Shown in pieces: positions 55,175-64,000 of a DNA stretch of 64,000 bases (position 1 is its first letter; each line of letters opens with the position of its first letter). A program made the position numbers and the translations under genes. Below the pieces are notes generated by a model, which saw nothing but the letters and a program-made list of their open reading frames with translations, made no database searches and had not been told where the DNA came from. Where the stretch lies: positions 304,159 to 368,158 of the forward strand of contig JAKMXF010000318.1 of assembly GCA_024704765.1 (NCBI GenBank), in the 5' to 3' direction. This stretch comes from Oopsacas minuta (Eukaryota > Porifera > Hexactinellida > Lyssacinosida > Leucopsacidae).

Positions 55175-55507
55175 CAGTAAAACCTCCAAAAGGTGAACAC
55201 CCTGCGGACCAGCCAAAATATTCACTTTTGAGGTGTTCACTTTTCATGACCGGAACAATTCAACTGACGATAACCAGAGATTTCTAAAATTGTTATTTAT
55301 AGGACCTCCATGTTTACACAAATGTGTGAAAGCATTGTACAGGCAAATATGTTATCTCTTTTGCCCATTGTATGAGGAAGCCTCTAGTATATTGTGAACC
55401 ACATCATCAAACATCCCTGCTTTCACATGATAAAAAAGCTGACAGCCAAGTTAAAAATCTGGCAGATAAACCGATGTTCGCTTTTAAGAGGTCATGGAGG
55501 TTTACTG
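55175..55507. mobile_element. Non-autonomous DNA element (MITE), pogo/Tc1-like ends
   Basis: Inverted termini: CAGTAAAACCTCC at 55175 and GGAGGTTTACTG ending at 55507, 333 bp apart with no coding capacity. The left end is preceded by TA, the usual target duplication of Tc1/pogo elements; the right side shows CA, so one copy has mutated or the duplication is imperfect. The CAGTxxAACCTC start is typical of pogo-type elements. An internal inverted pair (AGGTGAACACC and GGTGTTCACTT) lies near the left end. It sits between MBOAT7 and the small basic gene. Confidence 0.72.
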
Positions 55508-55618
55508 CAGTTAAACATAGAATTATCAAATATTGGTGAGAGTAAGAATACAAAACAAACATACGTGCATTTGATTAAACTTTACACAGTAATAAAATCC
55601 AGCGTAAACATTAAATAT

Positions 55619-57061
55619 TTAAGCTAGTTTCTTTTTACTTTTCATGAATAGCGTACCAAATAGCAGTTGGAATGCTCCGATTAGGACCCATACAACTGTT
55701 ATGTAATGTCCAATGTAATATACACTAGCCCATGCACGAAATATCTTTTCAGGGGTGAGGAGTAGAAAAGCAAACCCATTGTACTCATAGGCCCGCCAGG
55801 CACAAAGAAAATCAAGAACTAGCCATACTTTCTCTGTACCCTTAACTCTAAGAGGCTGGGTAAATCTTATGAAACAGTACTGTGCTGTAATGCAAAACAT
55901 AAACATGAAGAATGCTATGTAATATCCTAAATTCAATCCATGCCAGTAAGCAGATAGTGCGAATGTAACCAAACGACCAAATGTTCGGTTAGGAAAGCTT
56001 TTGTAAATATAATAGTAGAAGAAAGATTGAACAGTCATGTTCCAGTGCTGGAGGGGGCCGTCAATCGTTGTGCTTGTCTCAATCTCCCAAACTTCCAAAT
56101 TTTCAACTGTTTTGTAGTCTACAGTGTTATCTTCTGTTTTCGGGTTACAAGTTGGGCCAATTCCCGGTCTGCATTTAGCGGATTCAGGATAGGCGCCTAA
56201 ACCAGCTAAAATGCAGGAAGCAACAGAGATCGTCCATGCTATATAAAATCTCCATCGAAAAGCAACACAATAAGGAACAAAGTAAGCCAATCGAAATAGA
56301 GCACCCCATTCATGTGCATAATACTCTTCTGTACCGACAAAGTCGAACGGAAATAGTTTTGCAAGTATCAAATGGACTGATATATACAAGGGCAAGTAGA
56401 ATATGACTTTAATGAGTCCGTGTCTGTAAGGAATCCTGTAAAGATTTGGATTACATATCATATCATTATATGTCTTAGCTCTGAAGAAAGGACCAGTAAA
56501 GAGACCAAGGAAGCAATACGAGAAGCACGTATATTGGAAGAATCGAGATAACAGACTCCCTTGCTGGTGATCTAGGAAACGCGAATAGTTATTGGGGAAT
56601 AAATCAATTTTAGAGAGAGGACCGGATAAATATTCCCGTGTGTCAGCAGCCAGAGAGACTAAACGAAGTGTTAGCAATAATTGAACTGCATTAGCTAGTT
56701 TTGAGAATGGAGGCAGACCGAAAAGATAGGAACATCTAAAAAAAGTTAGGTAACCAAAAGACCAAATAAAAGTTGTAATTGTGAGGTAGGAAGAATTATG
56801 AAATATTTCGTGAATCAGGAATGCAATGACTATAGTAACTATAGAATGTAGGACTTGTGTGCCTGACATTAAATAAGTAATAACAAATCCTATCAAACCC
56901 ATATACAACTGCTTTAATCCTTTATGACTTATGAACCTGTTAATCCATCCCAGAGGGAGACACAGAAAGAGAAAGGATATGTAGAGGTAATCATCTTTGT
57001 AACCAAACGCATCACTCAAACTTTCACCAGAAAGGATAAAATTTGTCAAACTAGCTAGCAT
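55619..57061 (-). CDS. MBOAT7: MBOAT7 (lysophosphatidylinositol acyltransferase)
   Basis: Frame of 480 residues with about ten hydrophobic segments, as in human MBOAT7 (472). The catalytic pair is visible: HWNMTVQ (the conserved Asn) and SAYWHGLNLGYYI (the conserved His). Further family features are QHWNMTVQSFFYYYIYKS, then a segment ending near AYEYNGFAFLLLTPEKI. The enzyme is in the ER membrane and re-acylates lysophosphatidylinositol with arachidonate or similar chains. An acceptor-like TTATAG ends 2 nt before the ATG, 130 bp after the WD40 gene on the same strand. Confidence 0.92.
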   Translation of the reverse strand: MLASLTNFILSGESLSDAFGYKDDYLYISFLFLCLPLGWINRFISHKGLKQLYMGLIGFVITYLMSGTQVLHSIVTIVIAFLIHEIFHNSSYLTITTFIWSFGYLTFFRCSYLFGLPPFSKLANAVQLLLTLRLVSLAADTREYLSGPLSKIDLFPNNYSRFLDHQQGSLLSRFFQYTCFSYCFLGLFTGPFFRAKTYNDMICNPNLYRIPYRHGLIKVIFYLPLYISVHLILAKLFPFDFVGTEEYYAHEWGALFRLAYFVPYCVAFRWRFYIAWTISVASCILAGLGAYPESAKCRPGIGPTCNPKTEDNTVDYKTVENLEVWEIETSTTIDGPLQHWNMTVQSFFYYYIYKSFPNRTFGRLVTFALSAYWHGLNLGYYIAFFMFMFCITAQYCFIRFTQPLRVKGTEKVWLVLDFLCAWRAYEYNGFAFLLLTPEKIFRAWASVYYIGHYITVVWVLIGAFQLLFGTLFMKSKKKLA

Positions 57062-57191
57062 AACTATAAATTGTTGTTAAGAACTTTCTATGTAAAAGAC
57101 ACAGAATTGTGTATCTAAGAATAAATTTTCAAAAATCGTAAAACTTACAAAACTATAAAAGATAGAATACAAATTAGAAATATTCGTAAAA

Positions 57192-60100
57192 TTAAAAAAC
57201 TTTTGAAATACTTTTCCTGAGAAACGGAGCCGAGGCACATCTTGATTTTCTAAGTGCAAACTGATTGTCTTTGAATAGCAATGGTTCTTGGGGAGTGTTG
57301 CCGATTCTAAAATTACATACAGAATCAGTTTTAATTTTGTGTGCATAGTACGACGAGGTAGACAATACAATGGATGAACTAGTAGTTGTAGTTGAATTTC
57401 TTTGGGTCAGATTAGAAGAGTATCCATCTTTGTTATCTGTAGATTCTAAAAAGCGAATAACGTCTATACTTTGACTAACCACCGACTGCTTACGTTCATC
57501 TGGATAATACTTTGCTCTCAACATACATCTGTCCATATCATGCTTAGCCTGGTAAGCCCATACATTCACATTCCTCTCACATTCTTTAAATCTATAAGCA
57601 AGACGTCTGATATACTCTCGTTCTTGCCATCCAACACTGTAATCATTATTCATGTTTAGAGAAAATTTCTTTCTGGGAGTTCGTTTAGCTTCTATTACTT
57701 TACTCGTATTATTTGGTCCCAAAGGTTGATGGGTTACTTCTATGTCGAATTGTGGGGGATCCTGTATGGACTGATGATGTAATAATTCTCCTTCAGTATA
57801 ACTATCTTTAGATTCTTCCACTATTTTACTATTAATCTTTGAACTTACTTTCCTCTTTTTGGGTCGAATAACAGTCTTAATTTGAGTAATACTAACATTA
57901 TTAATGTCACCAGCAGGCTGTGGGATAGGTATAGTAGAGGTTGATAGATTCTCAGTAGATTCTGTAACTTGCCTTGATATACGTTTCTTTCGCAATACTC
58001 TAGTTTTAGGTGTAATAGTAGTAATAGGTTTTGCAACTAAACCGTCTAATATATTAGTTACTACCTCTGTTCTTATCTCAACCAAATCTTCGTGTGTTTT
58101 GACTTTACTTTGAGAAGTTTGTGATTTGATATTTACTCGAGGATTAAACCTAATCGGTTCAGCTCTAAATGTTGGCTGAGTTGGTTTGTTTGGCGGAACA
58201 TTACTCTTCTCTTCATCAATATACTTGCTGTCAATGATACGAGGTTGTAGCTCTATTCTATGTTCATTTACCAGTGAGGAGTCTGTTTGTGAGATTTTAT
58301 CAGCCTCCATTTCTATGAGAGCTATTTCCTTTCTCAAAGTTTCTTTCTTTTCAACTTCTGAAGGTGGAGGAGTTGATGTCCGGCTGACAGTAGGCGTGGA
58401 GAATACAGGCAATGGGAAGTTATCATACGAGAGAATCAAGGGAGTCTGTGAAGGAGAAATAAACAGTTTTGATGGTATTGGCGGAATTTCTTCTGAGTTA
58501 TGAGAGGATAAAGAACAAACACTTTCTTTCGCAACTTTATCAAGCATTTCGTCTAGAATAGATAGACCGTTTGGTCCGTGTAGATCAATATCATATGGTT
58601 TTAAATATGATTGCATTGTATCTACATAATACAGACCGTATTTAGTGCTAACCAGTTCTCCATTCTGACTGTTTGGATTTTCAAAAACGGCAGATTCTGC
58701 CAAAGAATTATTATGGTCCTTGTTATTGCCAGTATCTTGTATAATAGAATAAGATGAGAGCAAATGCTCGTGTCTGATTACATAGAGATGTCTGTTGAGA
58801 GAGACAAGCAAATCTCCACTGTTATTTAGGAAATATACTCCGCCAAGAGAATTATTGAGGGAAATAACTTTGACTAAATTCTTGTGGTGATCCCAGATCT
58901 TGACAAGACCTGACTTATGAGCAGTACAAAAAACATTTAACCGTTCTAACCCATGAATACTTATAATTTCATCAAATGAACCTTTGCCTTCCTTCCCTGA
59001 AGTATTCATTGAGCCACCACACAACGAAGAACCCATGTCTCTAGTAGAATAGAGGGATAACGAACCATCAGTGAATCCAGCCATTATTATGTTGTGTACT
59101 TTCCAATAGGCAATAAGAGATCCGTGCAATTCGAAAGAATATAACAGCTCTAGACCAGGGAGAGACCATAACTTCAAAGCGAATCCACTCACAGATACAG
59201 ATTGGGTGATGAGTTCAGATGAGTTTTCAGAAACTCTCAGACTCGTAACTTCACCTGTTGACACTTGCATCTCGAATAACTTAATAAATTCCTGGCCGGT
59301 AGAAATAAACACAAGTCTGCCATCTTTCAGCCCCACCATTAGCAGATTAGAATGAGTAACAGAATTGTGAGTCCAAAAATTAATAGGAAAATATAGAAAT
59401 GCAAGACATGTACAGATAAATGACTGAAGAGATTTTCCGGTATGTAAGATATCACCTGTATCAGGGTCTACAGGACTTAGGATACGCAGGATAACGTCTT
59501 GTTTATAAACTTCTAGAAGACAAGAGGGATGAGTCTTAGTCGTATAAACCCAAATCTCTTGAGGGCCAATTAGTATATAAAGTAAACTGGAGTTTCTGTC
59601 ATAAGCTACAGATCCGAAGGAAGAAGGAAAATGAATATTAGGTGGAGGTAATACCAAAGAGATAGGCCTACTCTGTGAAATTGAATATATTCTAATAGTG
59701 CCGTCAACGCATAAGGCATGGAATCTATCTGATTTTTGTTCGCATTTATCGAAGCAGATATACAGAAGTGAGTTGTCCAAACGTCCCCAATATTCACAGA
59801 AATAATTGAAATCTAATACTGAAATATTGTCTTTTGAAGCAGCAAAGAGCAAATATTGTTTAGTAATATAAACATTATTAATCTTTTCAATATAACAATC
59901 CATAATATGTTGAGTAAATTCTTCCTCTAATGTCAATAGGTTATAACATTTGATAGAACCTTTATCCGTAGCAACTAGCACTAAGTGTGGGGAAAATGGG
60001 TGCTGAAGAACAGCATTGTTGGATTTCGCAGCTGAATAAAATGTGTGAAGTGGAAAACCACACTCAGACCATAGAGTGAGGGTAGAATCATTAGAAACTG

Positions 60101-61091
60101 TCAGTAACAGACTGTGATGGGTATTATACATACAATCTGTAATAGTTTGCTTATGGAGATGGAAAAAACATTTGCACAACCTGCCGTCAAAGGTTAGGAC
60201 AAAGACGTCATAGAACGAAAGAGCAAATATCCATTTTCTTTCATAGCAGATAATAATTTTACGAATTAATTTATTGTCTGGTATTTTAGTCAAAATAGGT
60301 GAAGATAGAATGTAATTTTCCATCGGCCTTTGAGGACGAATACGGGCATATAGATTCTTATTATTGTCGTGTTTAATATAATTCCAAAGAGAAACTCCAT
60401 TAACTCCAGCTCCAATCAGTAAACACCTCGCGTCAAGGAATGAAATGCTAAGCAATGAATTCTCTAAACAAGTAGTTACATGTAAGCTTTCAAAAATAGA
60501 ATTGAAAATGATTATTGATCTTTTTTTGGTTAGAACAAAGTAAACGTTGAACTTTGAAGAGAAATGGATTTCCAAAAACAGTTTATGTTTGTAAGGCGGG
60601 TAGAGATACTGTCGTTCAATATGGTTATTCTCTGGACACCAGGATAATATCCCCGCTGGGTCCAATAGGATGAACTTATGAGTTCTATCTGAGTATGTAA
60701 CAGATAAAATGGGATTATTCTGATTTCGAGAGAGGAAGTGAGTGGGTTGCATGCCATAGTAGAGGGAAGATACTTGGTTATCGTGAAGATGCATGGATTG
60801 GAGACTAGGGCTAGTGATAAAACTTGTTTCAGATGGGAAACTTATTGTTTCATCGCACGAAAAAGTCTCGTGAATTTCATCACCTGAAACTATATCATTC
60901 GGTTCTTCAAAGCATCCACTCAATTGTGAATGATGTGATAATTCAAGATATTCGTTGTCCAGCAGAGGAAGATTAGGCAAATCGTCTGTAAATTCTTGAA
61001 TGTTCGGTGTGAAACAATCATCATCCAAAAGAGCAGACATGTTACAAGGATAAGAGAGTATGGACTCACTGGAAGATAATGATTGAGTCAT
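57192..61091 (-). CDS. Large WD40-repeat protein
   Basis: Frame of 1,299 residues from the ATG at 61091; the open frame extends 60 codons upstream into the 3' end of PIGL and is not used. A strong acceptor-like TTTCACTGTTTAG ends 1 nt before this ATG. Residues 80-820 carry many WD40-type blades (for example LLTVSNDSTLTLWSECGFP, LMVGLKDGRLVFIS, LERLNVFCTAHKSGLVKIWD). The C-terminal 450 residues are disordered and basic, ending in a helix-rich segment (YIRRLAYRFKECERNVNV). It could be a ciliary or scaffold WD40 protein of the WDR87/WDR97 kind, but I cannot assign it. Confidence 0.78.
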   Translation of the reverse strand: MTQSLSSSESILSYPCNMSALLDDDCFTPNIQEFTDDLPNLPLLDNEYLELSHHSQLSGCFEEPNDIVSGDEIHETFSCDETISFPSETSFITSPSLQSMHLHDNQVSSLYYGMQPTHFLSRNQNNPILSVTYSDRTHKFILLDPAGILSWCPENNHIERQYLYPPYKHKLFLEIHFSSKFNVYFVLTKKRSIIIFNSIFESLHVTTCLENSLLSISFLDARCLLIGAGVNGVSLWNYIKHDNNKNLYARIRPQRPMENYILSSPILTKIPDNKLIRKIIICYERKWIFALSFYDVFVLTFDGRLCKCFFHLHKQTITDCMYNTHHSLLLTVSNDSTLTLWSECGFPLHTFYSAAKSNNAVLQHPFSPHLVLVATDKGSIKCYNLLTLEEEFTQHIMDCYIEKINNVYITKQYLLFAASKDNISVLDFNYFCEYWGRLDNSLLYICFDKCEQKSDRFHALCVDGTIRIYSISQSRPISLVLPPPNIHFPSSFGSVAYDRNSSLLYILIGPQEIWVYTTKTHPSCLLEVYKQDVILRILSPVDPDTGDILHTGKSLQSFICTCLAFLYFPINFWTHNSVTHSNLLMVGLKDGRLVFISTGQEFIKLFEMQVSTGEVTSLRVSENSSELITQSVSVSGFALKLWSLPGLELLYSFELHGSLIAYWKVHNIIMAGFTDGSLSLYSTRDMGSSLCGGSMNTSGKEGKGSFDEIISIHGLERLNVFCTAHKSGLVKIWDHHKNLVKVISLNNSLGGVYFLNNSGDLLVSLNRHLYVIRHEHLLSSYSIIQDTGNNKDHNNSLAESAVFENPNSQNGELVSTKYGLYYVDTMQSYLKPYDIDLHGPNGLSILDEMLDKVAKESVCSLSSHNSEEIPPIPSKLFISPSQTPLILSYDNFPLPVFSTPTVSRTSTPPPSEVEKKETLRKEIALIEMEADKISQTDSSLVNEHRIELQPRIIDSKYIDEEKSNVPPNKPTQPTFRAEPIRFNPRVNIKSQTSQSKVKTHEDLVEIRTEVVTNILDGLVAKPITTITPKTRVLRKKRISRQVTESTENLSTSTIPIPQPAGDINNVSITQIKTVIRPKKRKVSSKINSKIVEESKDSYTEGELLHHQSIQDPPQFDIEVTHQPLGPNNTSKVIEAKRTPRKKFSLNMNNDYSVGWQEREYIRRLAYRFKECERNVNVWAYQAKHDMDRCMLRAKYYPDERKQSVVSQSIDVIRFLESTDNKDGYSSNLTQRNSTTTTSSSIVLSTSSYYAHKIKTDSVCNFRIGNTPQEPLLFKDNQFALRKSRCASAPFLRKSISKVF

Positions 61092-61201
61092 ACTAAACAG
61101 TGAAACAATATGAGCTATGTAGGAAAGCGGTATCTGCAAAATATAATAAAGGAATGGGGGGAAAATAAGTACAAGTATAAAATAAATAAAGTTCAAATAA
61201 T

Positions 61202-61936
61202 TTAAACTATTTGTTTGAACTGGTTGATATAAACATAACGTGAAAAGAGTATATAAAGAATTCGGTACCATGTGTATTGTGAGTAATGAGAGTACATTGC
61301 AAAATGTGTCTTCAAAATACCAATTGGGTTAGCAATAAAACTTAAAGTATTGTTGTTAGTAAGAAGTACGCAAAGAACATCGAGAATTACTAAATACTTG
61401 CGACAAATACCAACAGTTTCTAACATGTATATTTCTACAGTAAGCATAGTACGACGGGATAAACAGATTGCTGCAGCAATATCACAATGATTTTGATGGC
61501 CAGATATACCCAATTTGTCGAAAGTGAAAATATTTCGTATATGAAAGGTGTTTATAGATTTGCTAATAATATCACAGATTGTCTCTCTATCCCAAATGAT
61601 ATTTGGCCCATCTTGTAAATTCGGATCGTTGATGATAATTCGATTGCTGATCGGGACACCCAATATATTCAAGCTTGAGGCAAATTCTGATTCTCTGAGC
61701 AGTCCTGAGCCATAGAAATTCCCGTTTGACAAGCATAAAACAAAAAGAGATTGTGGCGCAGAATTTGCCAAGTGTATAATAGTCGGAGCAAAGAACATAA
61801 CCTCATCATCTGGATGAGCTGTAACAATCAGGGTATTACCAGGAAGAAGCTTATTCTTAAAAGCTTGAATACGTAGGAGGAGAATAAGGAATAAAATAAT
61901 CAATAGAACGATCAAATTTCCCAAAAATAGATCCAT
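61202..61936 (-). CDS. PIGL: PIGL (GPI-anchor GlcNAc-PI de-N-acetylase)
   Basis: Frame of 244 residues. An N-terminal membrane anchor (residues 5-25) is followed by the zinc-binding TAHPDDEVMFF motif (His41 to Glu45) and a GISGHQNHCDI motif. The enzyme removes the acetyl group in the second step of GPI-anchor synthesis, on the cytoplasmic face of the ER. Lengths agree with human PIGL (252). The WD40 gene begins 110 bp beyond its stop on the same strand. No acceptor-like AG was found directly before this start, fitting a first gene of a possible operon. Confidence 0.94.
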   Translation of the reverse strand: MDLFLGNLIVLLIILFLILLLRIQAFKNKLLPGNTLIVTAHPDDEVMFFAPTIIHLANSAPQSLFVLCLSNGNFYGSGLLRESEFASSLNILGVPISNRIIINDPNLQDGPNIIWDRETICDIISKSINTFHIRNIFTFDKLGISGHQNHCDIAAAICLSRRTMLTVEIYMLETVGICRKYLVILDVLCVLLTNNNTLSFIANPIGILKTHFAMYSHYSQYTWYRILYILFSRYVYINQFKQIV

Positions 61937-62923
61937 TCATAAATATCGGAAAAACGCAAGTAACTAACAAGCAAAAGATGAAAATAGATAAAACGGGAAA
62001 ACAAAAGAAAATAGGTTATTCATGAAATAGAAATAGAAATAGAAGGCAGTAGAGCAAAAAAATTATAATTACGATGGAGTCTAGTTAATACGTAAGCCAA
62101 AGGGGCCGCCCAAATTCGTAATCTATATCTGTGTTCGTATTAACGAGACTAGACAGTATTAGAGAATGTTCATAGAATTATAAGGAAATGTTAGTATAAT
62201 TATAAGGAGATGTATTCTCATAAGAGCATACCTTATAGTATAGACAGTATAATATAATACTATTTCATCATTTCTAAAGTTCTAGTCCATTATTCAAATA
62301 AATCGTGAAAAGTGATCATATTATCTAATATATTTCTCAATATACAAGAGATTATGTTACAATTGATAGCATCAAATGTATGAATAACTCGATGGTAGTC
62401 CCTCAGCGATGTTGGTTAGTAACTTGGCTGTGATAAACACGCATTGAGACACTCCGTAGTTTCCCCTCCGTTTCAAGATTTGATCAAATGCAGCAATTAC
62501 CTCGATAAGTCTGAATTAAATAGAGGAAAAATATGAGGAAGGGTATGGAGAAAAAGGGAAGCGAAGAGAGAAAAGAAGAGAAGATGCTATTATGTTCAAT
62601 TCTGACCGTATATATACTTGTTGATGAGCTACAGGTGTCACAACACGTTTAGTATAAACTATAACATTTCCTTAGTTACCACCTGCATTAACTGAAATGT
62701 TTGTTACGCTTGCAACACCTGCAACACCTGCAATACTAGTAACAACTGCACCGCCTGCAAGAACTGCGCTAGAGAAAAGAGTATAAATATGAGCAATAGT
62801 TTCATTTCTAATATTTCTTCTACTTCCCTCTAAGATGTCTCATCTCTTCACTCTCTTTCCTTTTCCACGGTCGTATTCTCTCTATCTATTACAGTGCGAC
62901 AGGCATACTCTCAATTCTACACC
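61937..62923. other. Gene-free AT-rich stretch with simple-sequence tracts
   Basis: Upstream of PIGL. Purine-rich tracts lie near 62520-62590. Short degenerate units of the form GCAACACCT occur near 62700-62765. No gene was seen. Confidence 0.5.
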
Positions 62924-63231
62924 AACCTCTGCTCAATTTTCTGAAAGAATTCTTTCAATTCTTCACTCACCTCTGCTCAATTTTCTTACAGAATAGTGTC
63001 AATTCGTCAATCACCTCTGCCCAATTTTCTAACAGAATTCTCTCAATACGTCACCCACCTATGCTCAATTTTCTGTCAGAATTCTCCCAATTCATCACTC
63101 ACCTCTGCCCAATTTTGTTACAGAATTCTTCCAGTTCTTTACTCACCTCTGTTCAATTTTCTTACAGAATAGTGTCAATTCGTCACGGACCTCTGCTCAA
63201 TTTTCTAACAGAATTCTCTCAATTCGTCAAT
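62924..63231. repeat. 44 bp tandem repeat, seven copies, each with a splice-acceptor-like core
   Basis: Seven copies of a 44 bp unit containing CACCTCTG, CAATTTTCTTACAG and TCAATTCGTCA. Copies 2 and 6, and 3 and 7, are most alike, suggesting a higher-order period of four units. Nearly all copies keep the polypyrimidine-AG core (TTTTCTnACAG type). No coding role is likely. Confidence 0.88.
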
Positions 63232-63529
63232 ATACCAGACATTATCACTATAAATTCCTATCTAACAGATCCTGGAAACATTAGAAATGCTAAAGAAGTG
63301 ACTGGAAAAACAATTATAGTGTATGTTAATCGATTCGGAAAATTGTTAAGAGCATAGGATTATAATGTAAATATCTGAAATACTATTGAACTTGTAATGC
63401 ATAGGGTAGTGGAATAGTTATACTACAAAAAATTCCTAAAATTGATTAAACAAGTAGTACAGTCAATGCAGGTTACAAGAACATCGTCCAGAACTGGAAA
63501 TAATGGACGTAAACCAGAATTTCTTAGAC

Positions 63530-63740
63530 AAGAACATGTTCTTATAACCAGCATGTCTTGTATACAAACAAGTTCTTATAGCCAGCATGTCTTATATAAG
63601 AACATGTTCTTGTATAAGACATGCTGGTTATATGAACATGTTCGTAACAAGCATGGCTTATATAAGAATACAATCTTATAACCAGCATGGCATAGATAAT
63701 AACATGTTCCTATAACCAGCATGTCTTATAGCCGAACAAG
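63530..63740. repeat. Dispersed about 34 bp repeat family in both orientations
   Basis: Repeated segments of the type AACATGTTCTTATAACCAGC followed by ATGTCTTATATAAG occur several times in both orientations. The palindrome at 63578-63631 is made from two adjacent copies. Confidence 0.8.
63578..63631. repeat. 54 bp near-perfect palindrome
   Basis: Two 27 bp arms meet at AACATGTT (63601-63608) and differ at two positions only. It would form a long hairpin or cruciform. Confidence 0.85.
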
Positions 63741-63743
63741 TCC

Positions 63744-64000
63744 TGGATTGAAAGCTGGGTAATGGAGTGTCTTGCTAGTATTATATAAAAACTGGCTAAG
63801 AAGATGGTAGACGATGGACTTTGACATGATTATCTAAGTAGACTTTGTGGATAGCAGTGAAGGATGGATTTTTGGATTGAAAGCTGGGTAATGGAGTGAG
63901 TGATTTTTTGAGAAAACAAGGAAAGAATGGGGAGTGTCTTCACTGTATTAAATTGTTTCCAAGGAGAGTGTCTTCACTGTATTAAATACAATCAATTCAA
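63744..64000. repeat. Direct repeats at the right edge
   Basis: A 26 bp segment starting TGGATTGAAAGCTGGG recurs at 63744 and 63873. A 22 bp segment starting GAGTGTCTTCACTG recurs at 63932 and 63965. The sequence probably continues as a repeat array past the edge. Confidence 0.75.

Noticed and set aside
61092-61271. Longer N-terminus of the WD40 protein
   Set aside because: It would overlap the end of PIGL; the ATG at 61091 follows a good acceptor-like site.
62924-63231. CRISPR array
   Set aside because: Units adjoin without unique spacers, and the genome is eukaryotic with introns.
63061-63681. Plus-strand frames in the repeat region
   Set aside because: They lie inside tandem and inverted repeats and show no protein-like conservation.
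1-64000. Bacterial contamination suggested by rhamnonate dehydratase and CmcI-like genes
   Set aside because: The dehydratase has spliceosomal introns, and both are embedded among metazoan genes.

Overview
The window is nuclear DNA from an animal, most likely a sponge and possibly a glass sponge (Hexactinellida). Metazoan character comes from a TDRD12-like Tudor/helicase, a transmembrane cadherin, a TRAF-like protein, SANBR, SPAG17, NSMCE2 and MBOAT7. DD3-3 and a circularly permuted Ras protein are patchily distributed families known from slime moulds and some early-branching lineages. The DNA is AT-rich and gene-dense. Most genes are a single exon, including an RNA polymerase III subunit, a cadherin and a 12.4 kb exon of a giant ubiquitin ligase. 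The ordinary introns that can be defined are only 48-65 bp. SL trans-splicing has been reported in hexactinellid sponges, which fits the frequent splice-acceptor-like AG directly before start codons seen here. The taxonomic call is an inference.

Region 1-15 kb. A partial TDRD12-like gene, a disordered orphan and a sideroflexin lead into a Russian-doll gene nest. The L-rhamnonate dehydratase-like gene (3863-14944, +) has a 55 bp first intron and a 9.68 kb second intron (4763-14442). That intron holds the whole seven-exon SPAG17 gene (-) and a CmcI-family methyltransferase-like gene (-). SPAG17 in turn carries a TRAF-like gene (+) in its third intron and myo-inositol oxygenase (MIOX, +) in its fifth. 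All splice junctions were read by hand and keep frame.

Region 15-34.4 kb. This is an almost entirely minus-strand series: NSMCE2, DD3-3, NIPSNAP, mS31, a bZIP-like protein, a cadherin, SANBR, POLR3B, an orphan multipass membrane protein and 6-phosphogluconolactonase. One plus-strand secreted orphan (28088-28726) interrupts it.

Region 35-62 kb. All minus strand: a roughly 4,867-residue HECT E3 ligase, an aspartylglucosaminidase-like Ntn hydrolase, a tandem circularly permuted Ras/von Willebrand A protein, a small basic orphan, a MITE, MBOAT7, a large WD40 protein and PIGL. Several neighbours lie 86-182 bp apart, which looks operon-like.

Region 62-64 kb. Non-coding, rich in repeats: a 44 bp tandem array, a 54 bp near-perfect palindrome inside a dispersed repeat family, and short direct repeats.

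The genes do not form one pathway. The notable points are the architecture (three-level nesting, acceptor-like AG before start codons, operon-like spacing) and the circularly permuted Ras protein.
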